A stretch of DNA of 64,000 bases from the NCBI GenBank assembly GCA_900541395.1, contig UQJT01000010.1:1-64000 (forward strand), given 5' to 3'. Below the pieces are notes generated by a model. It saw only the letters and a list, made by a program, of their open reading frames with translations, was not told the origin of the DNA and did no database searches. How positions within the stretch are numbered: position 1 is the first letter of the stretch; each line of letters begins with the position of its first letter. Below, piece after piece: positions 28,126-36,958 of the stretch. The DNA is from an uncultured Desulfovibrio sp. (GTDB taxonomy: Bacteria; Desulfobacterota; Desulfovibrionia; Desulfovibrionales; Desulfovibrionaceae). Position numbers and translations under genes: made by a program.

Positions 28126-29151
28126 ATGCGCCGTCTTGTCCTGTTAGCCGTCCTGGCGCTGTCGGCCGTTGCCCTGTCCGCCCGCGCCGCGTCCGTGGAA
28201 CCCGCCGCGGGTTCGGACCTTCGGGTGTCGGCCCCGCAGGCTGTGGTGCCCGGCGCGCGGGACGCCTGGCGTCTGCGCGTGCGCGAGGCCGCCGTGGTGC
28301 GCGAGGCCGTGGTGCGGCTGGGCGATATTGCCGATCCCCTGGGCAATATGCCGCGCGGCGAGTGGGAGCGCCTGGCCGCCGTCCCTCTGTGGCCCGCGCC
28401 CGAAACGCCTGGCAAACCCCTGCAGATCAATCGTCAGCGTCTGGGCGACGCCTTGCGCAAGGCGTTGGGCGAGGTGGCCGACGCCTGTCTGCTGCCCAAT
28501 TCGCTGGCGGTGCAGAGGGACGGCGCGGTGCTTCTGGAAGAGGATTTGCGATCGCTGGTCGTCAAGACCCTGACGCCGCAGATCAATCTTTTGGGCGGCC
28601 ACGGCGAGCTGACCGATTTTCGGCTGCCGGCCTATGCCTTCACCGCCCACGACGGGCAGAGCGTGGTTTTGGAAGCGGGCGACGTGGCGCCCGGCCGCAT
28701 CTCTCTGCGTTTTGCCGTGCGCGAAATGGACGGCGCGGCGGTACGGCGGTTTTCCGGATCGGTGTTTCTCAATCTGTGGATGGATGTGCCCTGCCCGGTC
28801 CGGCCTCTCGGCAAGGGCGAGGCCGTCACGCCCGATGTGATTACCTTCATGTCCTGCAATCTGGCTTATCAGAAGGGTGCCGTGTGGGACGGGCGGGGCG
28901 GGCCCTGGCAGACAGTGCGTTCCTTGGGGGCGTCCCAGCCCATTCTGGCCTCTGATTTGACGCCTCTGTCCGCCGTGCATCGGGGCGACAAGCTGACCCT
29001 GGTCTACACGCGGGGCAACGTGCGCATTTCGGCCATGGTGGAAGCTCTGGAAGAAGGGGGCCCCGGCGATACCATCGCGGTGCGCAACCTGGATTCCAAA
29101 AAACAGATTTACGCCACGGTGCTGGACGCCGACACCGTGACGACCAAGTAG
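28126..29151 (+). CDS. flgA: Flagellar P-ring assembly chaperone FlgA
   Basis: A 341-residue protein with a signal peptide (LVLLAVLALSAVALSARA). It has a variable middle region and a C-terminal SAF-like domain (about 210-340) with VRPLGKGEAVTPDVITF, the segment QPILASDLTPLSAVHRGDKL, and GDTIAVRNLDSKKQIYATVLD, typical of FlgA. FlgA chaperones FlgI into the P ring in the periplasm. It is longer than the E. coli protein (219), as in other delta-proteobacteria. The P-ring gene flgI itself is not in the window. Confidence 0.9.
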   Translation: MRRLVLLAVLALSAVALSARAASVEPAAGSDLRVSAPQAVVPGARDAWRLRVREAAVVREAVVRLGDIADPLGNMPRGEWERLAAVPLWPAPETPGKPLQINRQRLGDALRKALGEVADACLLPNSLAVQRDGAVLLEEDLRSLVVKTLTPQINLLGGHGELTDFRLPAYAFTAHDGQSVVLEAGDVAPGRISLRFAVREMDGAAVRRFSGSVFLNLWMDVPCPVRPLGKGEAVTPDVITFMSCNLAYQKGAVWDGRGGPWQTVRSLGASQPILASDLTPLSAVHRGDKLTLVYTRGNVRISAMVEALEEGGPGDTIAVRNLDSKKQIYATVLDADTVTTK

Positions 29152-29168
29152 CGGTCCCGCCGCGTTTA

Positions 29169-29876
29169 TTGAGGAAGGAGCATTCTATGTATCGTCGTTT
29201 CGCCGCCCTGTCCCTGTTGTTCGTCATGGGCGGTTGCACCGCCGCCGAACAACGGCCCACGGTCATGCAACCCGTGCCGCAGCCCATGACTTACCGGGAA
29301 CCCGCCCCCAGCTACAACAATCCGGGTTCCATCTTCAACGAGAACGACGCCCAGTATCTGTACGCCGACAGCCGGGCCCGCCGGGTGGGCGACATCGTGC
29401 TGGTCAACGTGGTGGAAAGCGCGTCGGCCACCAACGAGGCCGAAACCAAGGCCGACCGAAACAGCAGCAGCGATTACGGAGTAACGGCCCTGTTCGGTCG
29501 AGACAAGATGCCCGTGGTGGGCGGAGCCGTGGGGTCGACGCCGCTGTTCGGCACCTCTTCCGATAAAAAATTCGACGGCAAGGCCTCCACCACCCGTGCC
29601 AACAAGGTGACGGCCACGGTGGCCGCCCGGGTGGTCAACGTCATGCCCGACGGTCTGCTTCAGGTCGAGGGCGCGCGTGAAACCAAGGTGAACAACGAAA
29701 CCCAGTACCTGGTGGTGTCGGGCTTGATCCGCTCACGCGACGTGGCGGCCGACAACAGCATCATGTCCACCCAGATGGCCGACGCTCAGATCGCGTATTA
29801 CGGCAAGGGCGTGGTGTCGGACAAACAGAAGCCGGGCTGGTTCACCCGCCTCATGGATCACGTCTGGCCCTTCTAG
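29169..29876 (+). CDS. flgH: Flagellar L-ring lipoprotein FlgH
   Basis: A 235-residue outer membrane lipoprotein with the lipobox FVMGGC (Cys at about 19) and the FlgH pattern YADSRARRVGDIVLVNVVESASATNEAET, here shortened. It ends with the C-terminal VVSGLIRSRDVAADNSI and MADAQIAYYGKGVVSDKQKPGW. It forms the L ring around the rod. The TAG stop codon is formed at the very edge of a MITE-like repeat (29873-30023), so the element abuts or has replaced the original 3' end. flgI, usually next, is missing. Confidence 0.95.
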   Translation: MRKEHSMYRRFAALSLLFVMGGCTAAEQRPTVMQPVPQPMTYREPAPSYNNPGSIFNENDAQYLYADSRARRVGDIVLVNVVESASATNEAETKADRNSSSDYGVTALFGRDKMPVVGGAVGSTPLFGTSSDKKFDGKASTTRANKVTATVAARVVNVMPDGLLQVEGARETKVNNETQYLVVSGLIRSRDVAADNSIMSTQMADAQIAYYGKGVVSDKQKPGWFTRLMDHVWPF

Positions 29877-30023
29877 AGCATTTTGCTTTTGAAATTGTCC
29901 CATTTCAAAAGCGGCGCTGCCGTCATTTCGCCTGAAAAGCGTGGTTTTCAGGCTCATTCGGCGCGGGCGTCCGCTCCCGCGGCCGCCGGAGCGGTTGCCG
30001 TTTTCAACAGCAAACCGCTCTAG
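29873..30023. repeat. MITE-like element, copy 1 (151 bp)
   Basis: Near-identical to 36590-36728 in the same orientation: two substitutions and one 12-base insertion (within 29969-29981). The ends are imperfect inverted repeats, CTAGAGCATTTTGCTTTTGA on the left and the complement of TTCAACAGCAAACCGCTCTAG on the right (19 of 23 positions). Inside are two hairpins: GCTTTTGAAAT/ATTTCAAAAGC and CCTGAAAA/TTTTCAGG. It encodes no protein. The left end supplies the flgH stop codon. Confidence 0.85.
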
Positions 30024-30549
30024 GTGTTTTGCCCTTGAAAATATTTGCGGACCGGGACTCTGTGTTTCGGACCGCGGGGGTTATGTCCGAAGCCGGAACA
30101 GCCGCCCAAAATGCGGCTGTTCCGGCTTTGCGTCAGGCGGCGCAGGTGTGCCCCGCAGGACGTTCGGCATCGGCGACACGGCCGTCTTGACGATACTGTT
30201 GGGGTGCTTCCTTTTTTTGAATTATATATTGTGAAAAAAAATATATGCCGAGCTGTCAAAAAAATTGCCCTGGAAGCATTATTTTATCATGAAAAATATG
30301 CTGGTTATGATTTTTCTTGAAACTTCGCGGGATTTGCTCCACCTGATTCGGTCTCTGACACGACAGGTTATTTATCATGAGTTTTTTACATCTGTTTCTA
30401 TGAATATGTGAAATTTCATTGGGTTAATGTGTGGTGTCTGTATGGGCTTCACATTGCCAAGCGGTAATTGTTTTGTTACTTTTTTTATAAACGGAAGCGC
30501 GGAGAGAAACACTTGACACCTTTTAACCAGACCAGGGAGTGTTGTTCTT
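30024..30549. other. Intergenic region with a perfect hairpin and an AT-rich promoter zone
   Basis: Contains the hairpin at 30091-30127. From about 30210 to 30500 it is AT-rich, contrasting with the chromosome, and probably carries the promoter of the YeiH-type transporter. A TTGACA at 30513-30518 is too close to the start (30550) to work as its -35. GGGAG at 30535-30539 is the likely ribosome binding site. No gene seen. Confidence 0.45.
30091..30127 (+). terminator. Perfect 15-bp hairpin after flgH region
   Basis: AGCCGGAACAGCCGC (30091-30105) and GCGGCTGTTCCGGCT (30113-30127) pair perfectly around a seven-base loop and are followed by TTGCG. Together with the position after flgH and the repeat, it likely ends the flgFGAH transcript, although the T run is weak. 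Confidence 0.6.
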
Positions 30550-32280
30550 ATGGCGAACGAAACCCAAAGCGATGTCGTCATCGATCGCAGTCAGGCAAAG
30601 CTGTCCGACTTGTGGCTGAAAGAAGACTATTGGGCCATCTGGATCGGCTTTTTCATTCTGATTGCGGCCACCCTCGTCATGTTCAACGGAAAAGCGTCGT
30701 TTGAGGAAAAACTGGCTTCCTACGACGCCGTCATCCAGGCCGAAGAGGCCAAACCCATCAAGACCGTCGCCCTTATCCAGGCCCAGGCGGGCAAGAAGGC
30801 TTTGGCCGGTTCGTCCCTGCCCGCGGCCAAAACCATTATTTCTTATTTGAAGACCCCCGCCGGGTGGACCTCCAATCCGGTCCGTTCGTTTGCGCTCAGC
30901 CAGGCCGGGGCCGACGCCGTCAACGCAGAGTTCAAGGCCGACGTCGAAGCGGCCGCGGCCAAGGCGGCCGAGGCCCTGACGGCGGCCAAGGCGGCCGAAG
31001 ACGCCGCGGCGGCGGCTTCGTTCGGCGATCCGGCCCTGAACGCCGCGGCCGAAAAGGCCGTCTCCGCCTGGCAGGATGCGGACAAGGCTTCCAAGGATGC
31101 CTCGGCCAAACTGGTCAAACCCTACAACCTGATCCCGGGCCTCATCGTGTTGGGCCTGGTGTTGGCCGTTCTTACCGCCATCGGCATGAAGGTCATGGGA
31201 GCCAACGTGCCCCAGTATCTGATCGGGTTCATCGGCGTGTTCGTCCTGTGCGTGCTGGCCAACGCCCTGGGCGCGCAGAAAACCATGAAGTATTACGGCC
31301 TCAACGCCGAAATCTGGTCCATCATCCTCGGCCTGGTCATCGCCAACACGGTGGGCACGCCCAAATGGATGAAACCCGGCGTGCAGGTGGAATATTTCAT
31401 CAAAGCCGGCCTGGTGTTGCTGGGCGCGGAAGTGTTGTTCAACAAAATCGTGGCCATCGGCGTGCCCGGCATCTTCGTGGCCTGGGTGGTCACCCCCATC
31501 GTGCTTATTTCGACCTTCATCTTCGGTCAGAAGGTGCTGAAGATGCCTTCCAAGTCGCTGAACATCGTCATCTCCGCCGATATGTCCGTGTGCGGCACCT
31601 CGGCCGCCATCGCCACCGCCGCCGCATCCCGGGCCAAAAAGGAGGAATTGACCTTGGCCGTGGGGCTGTCCCTCACCTTTACCGCCATCATGATGGTCGC
31701 CATCCCCGCCATCTGTAAGGCCGTGGGCATGCCCGAAGTTCTGGCCGGAGCCTGGATCGGCGGCACGGTCGACTCCACGGGCGCGGTGGCCGCGGCCGGC
31801 GCCTTCCTGGGGCCCAAGGCTCTGCAGGTGGCCGCCACCATCAAGATGATCCAGAACGTGCTGATCGGCGTGACCGCGTTCTGCGTGGCCCTGTACTGGT
31901 GCGCCAAGGTGGAATGCGTGGACGGGCAGCAGGTAAGCGCCATGGAAATATGGAACCGCTTTCCCAAGTTCGTTCTCGGCTTCCTGGCCGCGTCCATCAT
32001 TTTTTCGTTCATCAGCAGCGGCCTGGGCTCGTCCATGAGCGACGTGCTGGTGTCCAACGGCGTGAACAAGGTTTCCGTGCCTCTGCGCGGCTGGTTCTTC
32101 GCCCTGGCCTTCGTGTCCATCGGTCTGGCCACCAACTTCCGCGAACTGGCCAAGTACTTCAAGGGCGGCAAGCCCATTATCCTGTACGTGTGCGGTCAGT
32201 CCTTCAACCTGTGCCTGACCCTGCTCATGGCGTACATCATGTTCTATAAGGTGTTCCCGGATATCACCGCGTCCATTTAG
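30550..32280 (+). CDS. YeiH/UPF0324-type membrane transporter with Ala-rich insert
   Basis: A 576-residue polytopic membrane protein. The C-terminal two thirds carry UPF0324 (putative sulfate exporter) features: [40 protein letters not shown], the [18 protein letters not shown] motif and [18 protein letters not shown]. Between the first helix (about 25-48) and the second (about 195) lies a hydrophilic, Ala/Lys/Glu-rich segment of roughly 145 residues, probably coiled coil, which ordinary YeiH proteins lack. Substrate is unproven; sulfonate, sulfite or sulfate export would fit a sulfur-metabolising host. Expressed from its own AT-rich promoter region; the small gene at 32502 follows. Confidence 0.85.
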   Translation: MANETQSDVVIDRSQAKLSDLWLKEDYWAIWIGFFILIAATLVMFNGKASFEEKLASYDAVIQAEEAKPIKTVALIQAQAGKKALAGSSLPAAKTIISYLKTPAGWTSNPVRSFALSQAGADAVNAEFKADVEAAAAKAAEALTAAKAAEDAAAAASFGDPALNAAAEKAVSAWQDADKASKDASAKLVKPYNLIPGLIVLGLVLAVLTAIGMKVMGANVPQYLIGFIGVFVLCVLANALGAQKTMKYYGLNAEIWSIILGLVIANTVGTPKWMKPGVQVEYFIKAGLVLLGAEVLFNKIVAIGVPGIFVAWVVTPIVLISTFIFGQKVLKMPSKSLNIVISADMSVCGTSAAIATAAASRAKKEELTLAVGLSLTFTAIMMVAIPAICKAVGMPEVLAGAWIGGTVDSTGAVAAAGAFLGPKALQVAATIKMIQNVLIGVTAFCVALYWCAKVECVDGQQVSAMEIWNRFPKFVLGFLAASIIFSFISSGLGSSMSDVLVSNGVNKVSVPLRGWFFALAFVSIGLATNFRELAKYFKGGKPIILYVCGQSFNLCLTLLMAYIMFYKVFPDITASI

Positions 32281-32458
32281 GCGGGGTGTTTGAGGGGACG
32301 CGATGATGTTCGCCCCTCCCCCGGTTTTATGCCTCCGCCGGAGCGTTATGTCGTCCGTGAACGACGGCGGCTCCGGCGGAGCGCCAAGCCTCGCTTCGCG
32401 CGAATGCGGGGTGTTTTTGCCGGGAAATTGTTTCGACGGTTCCTTTCGTTTCAACCAG

Positions 32459-32482
32459 GCGCGCCGGTTGCGACCGGCGCGC
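32459..32482 (+). terminator. GC-rich hairpin between transporter and small membrane protein
   Basis: GCGCGCCGGT and ACCGGCGCGC pair perfectly around TGCG. It lies 20 bases before the ATG of the 97-residue protein and about 180 bases after the transporter stop, so it may attenuate read-through or stabilise the upstream message. There is no T run. Confidence 0.5.
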
Positions 32483-32501
32483 AACTTCCACAAGGCTTAC
32501 C

Positions 32502-32795
32502 ATGTCCGCATCAACGACCATGACTTCCCACCCGCGTCGCAACGCCTGGCTGCGTCTGGCCGGGTACGCTCTGGTTCTGTGGGGCTTTTTCGGCTTCGTG
32601 GGGCCCTGGATGGTGTCCATGATTCCGGCCTGGCAGCGTTACTGCGATGTTCAGGAAGCGCAGGGGCTGGACAGCGGAGATCTGTATTATACCGACGTGC
32701 CCGTGTCGCTGGAGTGCGAGCGGGCCAATCGGGCCGCCGTGGAGGCGGCCATGAATCGTCGTCGCGCCGCGGCCCGAATGGAAGAGCGCTTTTAA
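32502..32795 (+). CDS. Small single-pass membrane protein, unknown
   Basis: A 97-residue protein with one clear membrane helix (AGYALVLWGFFGFVGPWMVS), followed by a charged, Arg-rich C-terminal half with two cysteines (CDVQEAQGLDSG; LECERANR). AAGGC precedes the ATG; a second ATG in frame at 32520 is possible. It follows the YeiH-type transporter on the same strand and may work with it, which is only inference from position. A strong hairpin follows the stop. Confidence 0.7.
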   Translation: MSASTTMTSHPRRNAWLRLAGYALVLWGFFGFVGPWMVSMIPAWQRYCDVQEAQGLDSGDLYYTDVPVSLECERANRAAVEAAMNRRRAAARMEERF

Positions 32796-32802
32796 ACCGA
32801 GT

Positions 32803-32841
32803 GGCGCTGCCATGCCGTCTGCCAGGCGGCATGGCAGCGCC
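32803..32841 (+). terminator. 15-bp perfect hairpin
   Basis: GGCGCTGCCATGCCG (32803-32817) and CGGCATGGCAGCGCC (32827-32841) pair perfectly around a nine-base loop, eight bases after the stop of the 97-residue gene. It is followed within about 30 bases by a second hairpin with a T-rich arm. Confidence 0.65.
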
Positions 32842-32872
32842 CGCACACGCTAAATTGGGCGGAAGGTATGCC

Positions 32873-32916
32873 GCCACGTAAAAAGCCGCCTGGAGAGAGG
32901 CGGCTTTTTACGTGGC
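32873..32916. terminator. Bidirectional terminator between converging genes
   Basis: CCACGTAAAAAGCCGCC (32874-32890) and GGCGGCTTTTTACGTGG (32899-32915) pair perfectly with one extra pair. T5 lies in the descending arm on both strands. It serves the transporter transcript on plus and the flgM transcript on minus. Confidence 0.8.
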
Positions 32917-33011
32917 CGGTTTGCCGAAAATATGATTTTGCGTGTTTCCGCAAAGGGAAAGATTCACGCGTCCGCGTCGCGCGTGGAACGGCGCGGCGGA
33001 CCGGCGGAACT

Positions 33012-33317
33012 TCAGGAATAGAGCGAAAGCTCTTCGCCCAGCATGTTGGCCGCGATGCGGTGCGCGTTGACGGTATAGGTGCCGTTCGCTATTTGATCCC
33101 GCATGGCGTTGACCTTGTCTTCGCGGATGTCCGGGGCGTTCATGGCCGTGCGATAAGCCTCGGTGCGCAGGACTGCCTCGTCCGACACGGATACGGTATC
33201 CGTTTTGACGGAGGCCGCGCCGCGCGCGGAGGCGGGGTGCGAACCCGCCCGAGGCCCCGGCCTTTCCAGCCGGACCCGGTTGTACATGTCGACCTGGCCG
33301 GTATTTTTGATATCCAT
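33012..33317 (-). CDS. flgM: Anti-sigma-28 factor FlgM
   Basis: A protein of about 101 residues with the C-terminal sigma-28 binding pattern REDKVNAMRDQIANGTYTVNAHRIAANML (shortened here), which fits FlgM closely. The N-terminal half is unstructured-looking and polar, as in the family. FlgM holds FliA inactive until it is exported through the finished hook. Two adjacent ATG codons occur; the second (33317) has better spacing from GGAGG. It is the second gene of a two-gene minus operon and is separated from flgFGAH by the transporter genes. Confidence 0.9.
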   Translation of the reverse strand: MDIKNTGQVDMYNRVRLERPGPRAGSHPASARGAASVKTDTVSVSDEAVLRTEAYRTAMNAPDIREDKVNAMRDQIANGTYTVNAHRIAANMLGEELSLYS

Positions 33318-33342
33318 CATTCGACCTCCGCAACGGGAGTTA

Positions 33343-33798
33343 TTAAAGCATGGTGGCATCCACCTTGGCAAGGGTGATGTCCCACAATTCGGTGAGCACT
33401 TCGCGGCGTTCCTCGTCGCTCAGTTCGCGCGGGCCTTCCGGGCTTTCCCGAACGATGCGCACGTCCACTTCGCCCGGAGGATACCAGAAGCTGAAGCGTC
33501 CGTTCAATCTATGGTCCAGCTCCCGGCGCACTTCCTGCACCACGGGATTTTCGCTGCCCGTGAACAGCAGATTTTCCAAAAGCTCGCGGGCCACATGCTC
33601 CACCAGGGCGCGGCGGCGGGCTTCCGCCGGAGTTTCGCCGTCAAGTTCCGCCGCGCCTTCTCCGAGTTGGCGCTCAGGCGCGGGCTCGGGCGTCCCAGGT
33701 TCGACGCCGGGTCGAATCCGGGCAAGGCGGCGGGCCGCCACAAGCTGTCTGTCGTATTGCAGCAGCATGTTGCGGTAATAAAACGACGGAATGCCCAC
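33343..33798 (-). CDS. Conserved hypothetical protein upstream of flgM
   Basis: A 151-residue charged protein with no signal peptide or membrane helix. It has an N-terminal tract FYYRNMLLQYDRQLVAARRL, a Pro/Glu-rich linker, and an acidic/basic C-terminal half with HVARELLENLLFTGSENPVV and FSFWYPPGEVDVRIV. It is 25 bases upstream of flgM in the same direction, so it is probably flagella-related. I cannot name a family; an FlgN-like or regulatory role would be only guesswork. Confidence 0.7.
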   Translation of the reverse strand: MGIPSFYYRNMLLQYDRQLVAARRLARIRPGVEPGTPEPAPERQLGEGAAELDGETPAEARRRALVEHVARELLENLLFTGSENPVVQEVRRELDHRLNGRFSFWYPPGEVDVRIVRESPEGPRELSDEERREVLTELWDITLAKVDATML

Positions 33799-34048
33799 GA
33801 TATACTCTCCCTCTTTCCTTTGTATCGGATGCCTGGCGTGAGCAGTTTAGGGCCGAAGAACATTTTTATTGTATTTTTTTCGGACTGCCCGGTCCAGCCC
33901 CGGCCGGGCTCGTCACGGCCCCCGCATTGACGAGGCGCGGGGATCGTCCTAGATGTCAAAGGCCGACACGGGCCGGCAATGGGGCCGCGTCGGTCGCGCG
34001 GGCCGGTTTCGGCCTGTTTCGTTTTATTTCGCAAAGGGGGGGCGCTCT

Positions 34049-35530
34049 ATGGGCGATTCCGGTCTGCGATCCACGATGATCGCGCTGGCTCTGTGCAACT
34101 TTATGGTTTCGTTCATGGTATCGGGCGTAGGCGCCATCCTGCCCGCCATGGGCAACGCGCTGCACGCCAGCGCCGCCGATCTCAGCCTGATCAGCGCCAT
34201 TTACGTGCTTTCGCTGACCATATTCAATGTGGTCGCCGCGCAGCTTATCGCCAAGCTCGGCCAGCGCCGGGTATTTTTGGGCGGTTTCGCTCTGTTTTTG
34301 ACCATGTGCGCCAGCCTGGCTCTGGCTCCCAACGTGGCGTCGGTGTGGGCGCAACGTTTTGTGCAGGGCGCCGGGGCGGCCATGGTGGCCACCACCTCGG
34401 TCACTCTGCTGATCACGCTGGCCCCGCGCGCCATGCAGGGGCGTTTCATGGGCATGCTGACGGCCTCCACCTATGTGGGCATTGCGCTGGGCCCGCTGGT
34501 GGGCGGGGGCATCGCCACCATGTTCGGGTGGCGATGGCTGTTCGTGGTGTTGCTGCCGTTGGGCGCCCTGGCCTGGTTGGCCATGTTTCGCAAAATACGC
34601 GCGCCCTGGCAGCCTTCCCCCCGTCGTCTGGATTATCCGGGCATCGCGATCATGGCCCTGGCCTTTTTTCTGCTCACCGTGGGGGCCAGCAGCATCGGCC
34701 GCAGTCCCTGGTCCGTGCCTCTGCTCGGCGCGGGCGGCGCGGGACTGATTCTGTTCGGCCTGGTGGAATGCCGGATGAAGAGCCCGGTGGTGGACGTGCG
34801 TTTCATCGCCGCGCATCCTCCGCTCATTCTGGGCCTGTTCGCGGCCTTCGTCAATTTTGGGGCCACCAACGGCAGTCTGTATTATTTCATGTTTTATCTT
34901 CAGCAGCTTCGTTTCCTGTCGCCCTTTGAGGCAGGAGCCTTTGTGGCTCTGCAAAGCGTGGCGCAATCGTTGCTGTCGCCCCTGGCGGGCCGGATGACCG
35001 ATCGCTTCGGCCCCGACCCGGTGGCCGCGGGCGGGCTTGGATTTTGCGGGGCGGGTATCCTTATGTCCACACAACTGAACATGGAAACGCCGCTTTTGTA
35101 TGTGGCGCTGTGTCAGTGCGTCATCGGCGTGGGGCTGGCCCTGTTCGCCGGACCCAACACCCTGTCCATCGTCCGCAGCGTGGACAGGGCGCGCACCGCC
35201 GAGGCTTCGGGGCTGGCCAATACTCTGCGGACCATGGGCATGTTGTGCGGCCTGATCATTGTTTCGGCCACCATGACCCGCTTTTTGGGGTCGCAGGGAG
35301 TTTCTCCTGCCGTGGCCGATCGTTTTCTGGAGGGGTTGCGCTTCGACCTCACGCTGTTCGGCTCTTTCAATATTCTTGGGCTGCTGCTGGTAGCCCTGCG
35401 TATTCTCAATACCTATCGTTGCGGCCGGGGCAAGGGCGTGGACTGCGTGCCCGACGCCTCTTTTCAGGATGACGACGGCGACGACGGACATGAACCCGGG
35501 GCGGGCGCGCCCCGGGACCACGGCGCGTGA
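34049..35530 (+). CDS. MFS transporter, EmrB/QacA-like drug efflux type
   Basis: A 493-residue inner membrane protein with about 12-14 helices. Motif A is seen as LGQRRVFLGGFALF after helix 2 (usually GxLaDrxGrkxxl), and the helix-5 antiporter motif is near GPLVGGGIATMFGWRWLFVV, typical of the DHA2 drug:H+ antiporters. The start at 34049 (MGDSGLRST) follows a G-rich tract; the upstream frame from 33953 is not membrane-like. The tail is acidic (DDDGDDGHEP). Substrate cannot be read from sequence. Lies alone on plus, divergent from the flgM operon. Confidence 0.88.
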   Translation: MGDSGLRSTMIALALCNFMVSFMVSGVGAILPAMGNALHASAADLSLISAIYVLSLTIFNVVAAQLIAKLGQRRVFLGGFALFLTMCASLALAPNVASVWAQRFVQGAGAAMVATTSVTLLITLAPRAMQGRFMGMLTASTYVGIALGPLVGGGIATMFGWRWLFVVLLPLGALAWLAMFRKIRAPWQPSPRRLDYPGIAIMALAFFLLTVGASSIGRSPWSVPLLGAGGAGLILFGLVECRMKSPVVDVRFIAAHPPLILGLFAAFVNFGATNGSLYYFMFYLQQLRFLSPFEAGAFVALQSVAQSLLSPLAGRMTDRFGPDPVAAGGLGFCGAGILMSTQLNMETPLLYVALCQCVIGVGLALFAGPNTLSIVRSVDRARTAEASGLANTLRTMGMLCGLIIVSATMTRFLGSQGVSPAVADRFLEGLRFDLTLFGSFNILGLLLVALRILNTYRCGRGKGVDCVPDASFQDDDGDDGHEPGAGAPRDHGA

Positions 35531-35659
35531 GCCCGTGGACCTTGGGGCTCGGGCGTGCTATCATGCCTCGCCTTATCCATTTCAGGAACAGAGTTCCCGT
35601 CCCTGCGCGGGGAAACCCGGCCCGAACGGGGCGGATGAAAACACAACACGGATGCTTAT

Positions 35660-36574
35660 ATGAGCCAACATCTTGAGCAGCTGAGCGACAAATGGTACCC
35701 CCTGCTGGCCGCCTCCTCCATGATACCCGGCGTCATCGCCACCACCCTGAGCCAGGGCGGCACGCGGCCGGTATGGAACCTGGAAACCGAGGACACGCAA
35801 ACCATGTTGATGGCCTGGCCGGAACGTTCCCTGCTGCGTTCGGGCGTGGTGGTCAAGGGCCCGCGCGAGGGTCGACTGGACCCCATCGCGGTGGTGCCGT
35901 TGCTGGAGGGTTTTCCGAACTCGCTCACCGTGGTCGACGTTCATTCCTGGGGAGAGGGCGGCGAACAGGGGGAAGTGCTGGCTCAACCCCAGGACGAGGC
36001 TGAACCGTTATGGTTCTTTGATCCGCTTTTCTTCCGCGACGCCCGCGTGGACCTGACCCCCGGCGTGACGCAGACCTTTTACCTGGCCGGACTGTGCCTG
36101 GGCATCCGGCGCGCTCTGCTGGACGAAATGACCGTGACCAAGGGCCCCATGTACGAAGCCCACGCCGCCAAGTGGATGGAAGCTCATCCGGACAAGACCC
36201 GACTGGATGTGCCGCCGCTTAAGGTGTCGCTGAACGGAATGCGCGTGCTCGGTCCCACGGAGCGTTGCAGCGAATACCAGGGCCGGGTGCGCATCTACGA
36301 CGTGGACAGCTTTGAATTCGGACCTGAGGGAGCCCGGGAAAAGGTGTATCGCTTCGGCGCCACCTTCGGAGCCGCGGACACGCCGCTGCACCTCATCCTG
36401 TACGCGCCGGAACGTATCTGCTTCAAGGGGTACGAGCCCAAGGAGGGACATGAGGTGGACGTGGTGTTCTGGATGCAGGGCCGTGTGGTGGATGCCGGCG
36501 ACGAGGCCCCGGAGATGGTGGACGATCCCGATTTGGACGGTTTTGAACAACCTGGTTCCGGTACTGCCGAGTAA
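35660..36574 (+). CDS. Conserved hypothetical protein
   Basis: A 304-residue acidic protein with no signal peptide or clear membrane segment. Features: an N-terminal KWYPLLAASSMIPGVIATTL, a central LWFFDPLFFRDARVDLTPGV, and a C-terminal MRVLGPTERCSEYQGRVRIY then LILYAPERICFKGYEPKEGH. It ends with an acidic tract. It looks like a globular cytosolic protein; I do not recognise the family. A MITE-like repeat begins 16 bases after the stop. Confidence 0.75.
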   Translation: MSQHLEQLSDKWYPLLAASSMIPGVIATTLSQGGTRPVWNLETEDTQTMLMAWPERSLLRSGVVVKGPREGRLDPIAVVPLLEGFPNSLTVVDVHSWGEGGEQGEVLAQPQDEAEPLWFFDPLFFRDARVDLTPGVTQTFYLAGLCLGIRRALLDEMTVTKGPMYEAHAAKWMEAHPDKTRLDVPPLKVSLNGMRVLGPTERCSEYQGRVRIYDVDSFEFGPEGAREKVYRFGATFGAADTPLHLILYAPERICFKGYEPKEGHEVDVVFWMQGRVVDAGDEAPEMVDDPDLDGFEQPGSGTAE

Positions 36575-36589
36575 AAAAACTTGCTCTCT

Positions 36590-36728
36590 TTAGAGTATTT
36601 TGCTTTTGAAATTGTCCCATTTCAAAAGCGGCGCTGCCGTCATTTCGCCTGAAAAGCGTGGTTTTCAGGCTCATTCGGCGCGGGCGGCCGCCGGAGCGGT
36701 TGCCGTTTTCAACAGCAAACCGCTCTAG
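36590..36728. repeat. MITE-like element, copy 2 (139 bp)
   Basis: Direct repeat of 29873-30023 with two C-to-T differences at the left end and lacking 12 bases. The inverted ends and the two internal hairpins are kept. It lies just after the stop of the 304-residue gene. The two copies bound a 6.6-kb segment. Confidence 0.85.
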
Positions 36729-36904
36729 CCGCAAAACGTTTTACGCGACGGCTGAGGGCGTCGCGACGCCTCGTCCCCGGTGTCGTCGCAGTGTGCTGGC
36801 GGCATAGGGTTCGGTTTCCGGCGTGAAACTTGCGAACCGGAGCATCTGTTCATGTAAATCTTGAAGTTAATCTGTTCTAATGCGGAGCGGCGAGCGGGCT
36901 GCCC

Positions 36905-36931
36905 AAAGAGCGTCCCCGCGGGACGCTCTTT
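36905..36931 (-). terminator. 12-bp perfect hairpin downstream of the 91-residue gene
   Basis: AAAGAGCGTCCC and GGGACGCTCTTT pair around CGC. It lies 28 bases beyond the stop of the minus-strand gene at 36959-37234 and can also end plus-strand transcripts (TTTGGTTTGTT follows on plus). Confidence 0.7.
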
Positions 36932-36958
36932 GGTTTGTTGCGCCCGTCGCTTCGCAAG

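Noticed and set aside
30513..30518. TTGACA as the -35 of the YeiH-type transporter
   Set aside because: It lies only 32 bases before the start codon, and no -10 sequence fits between it and the ribosome binding site.
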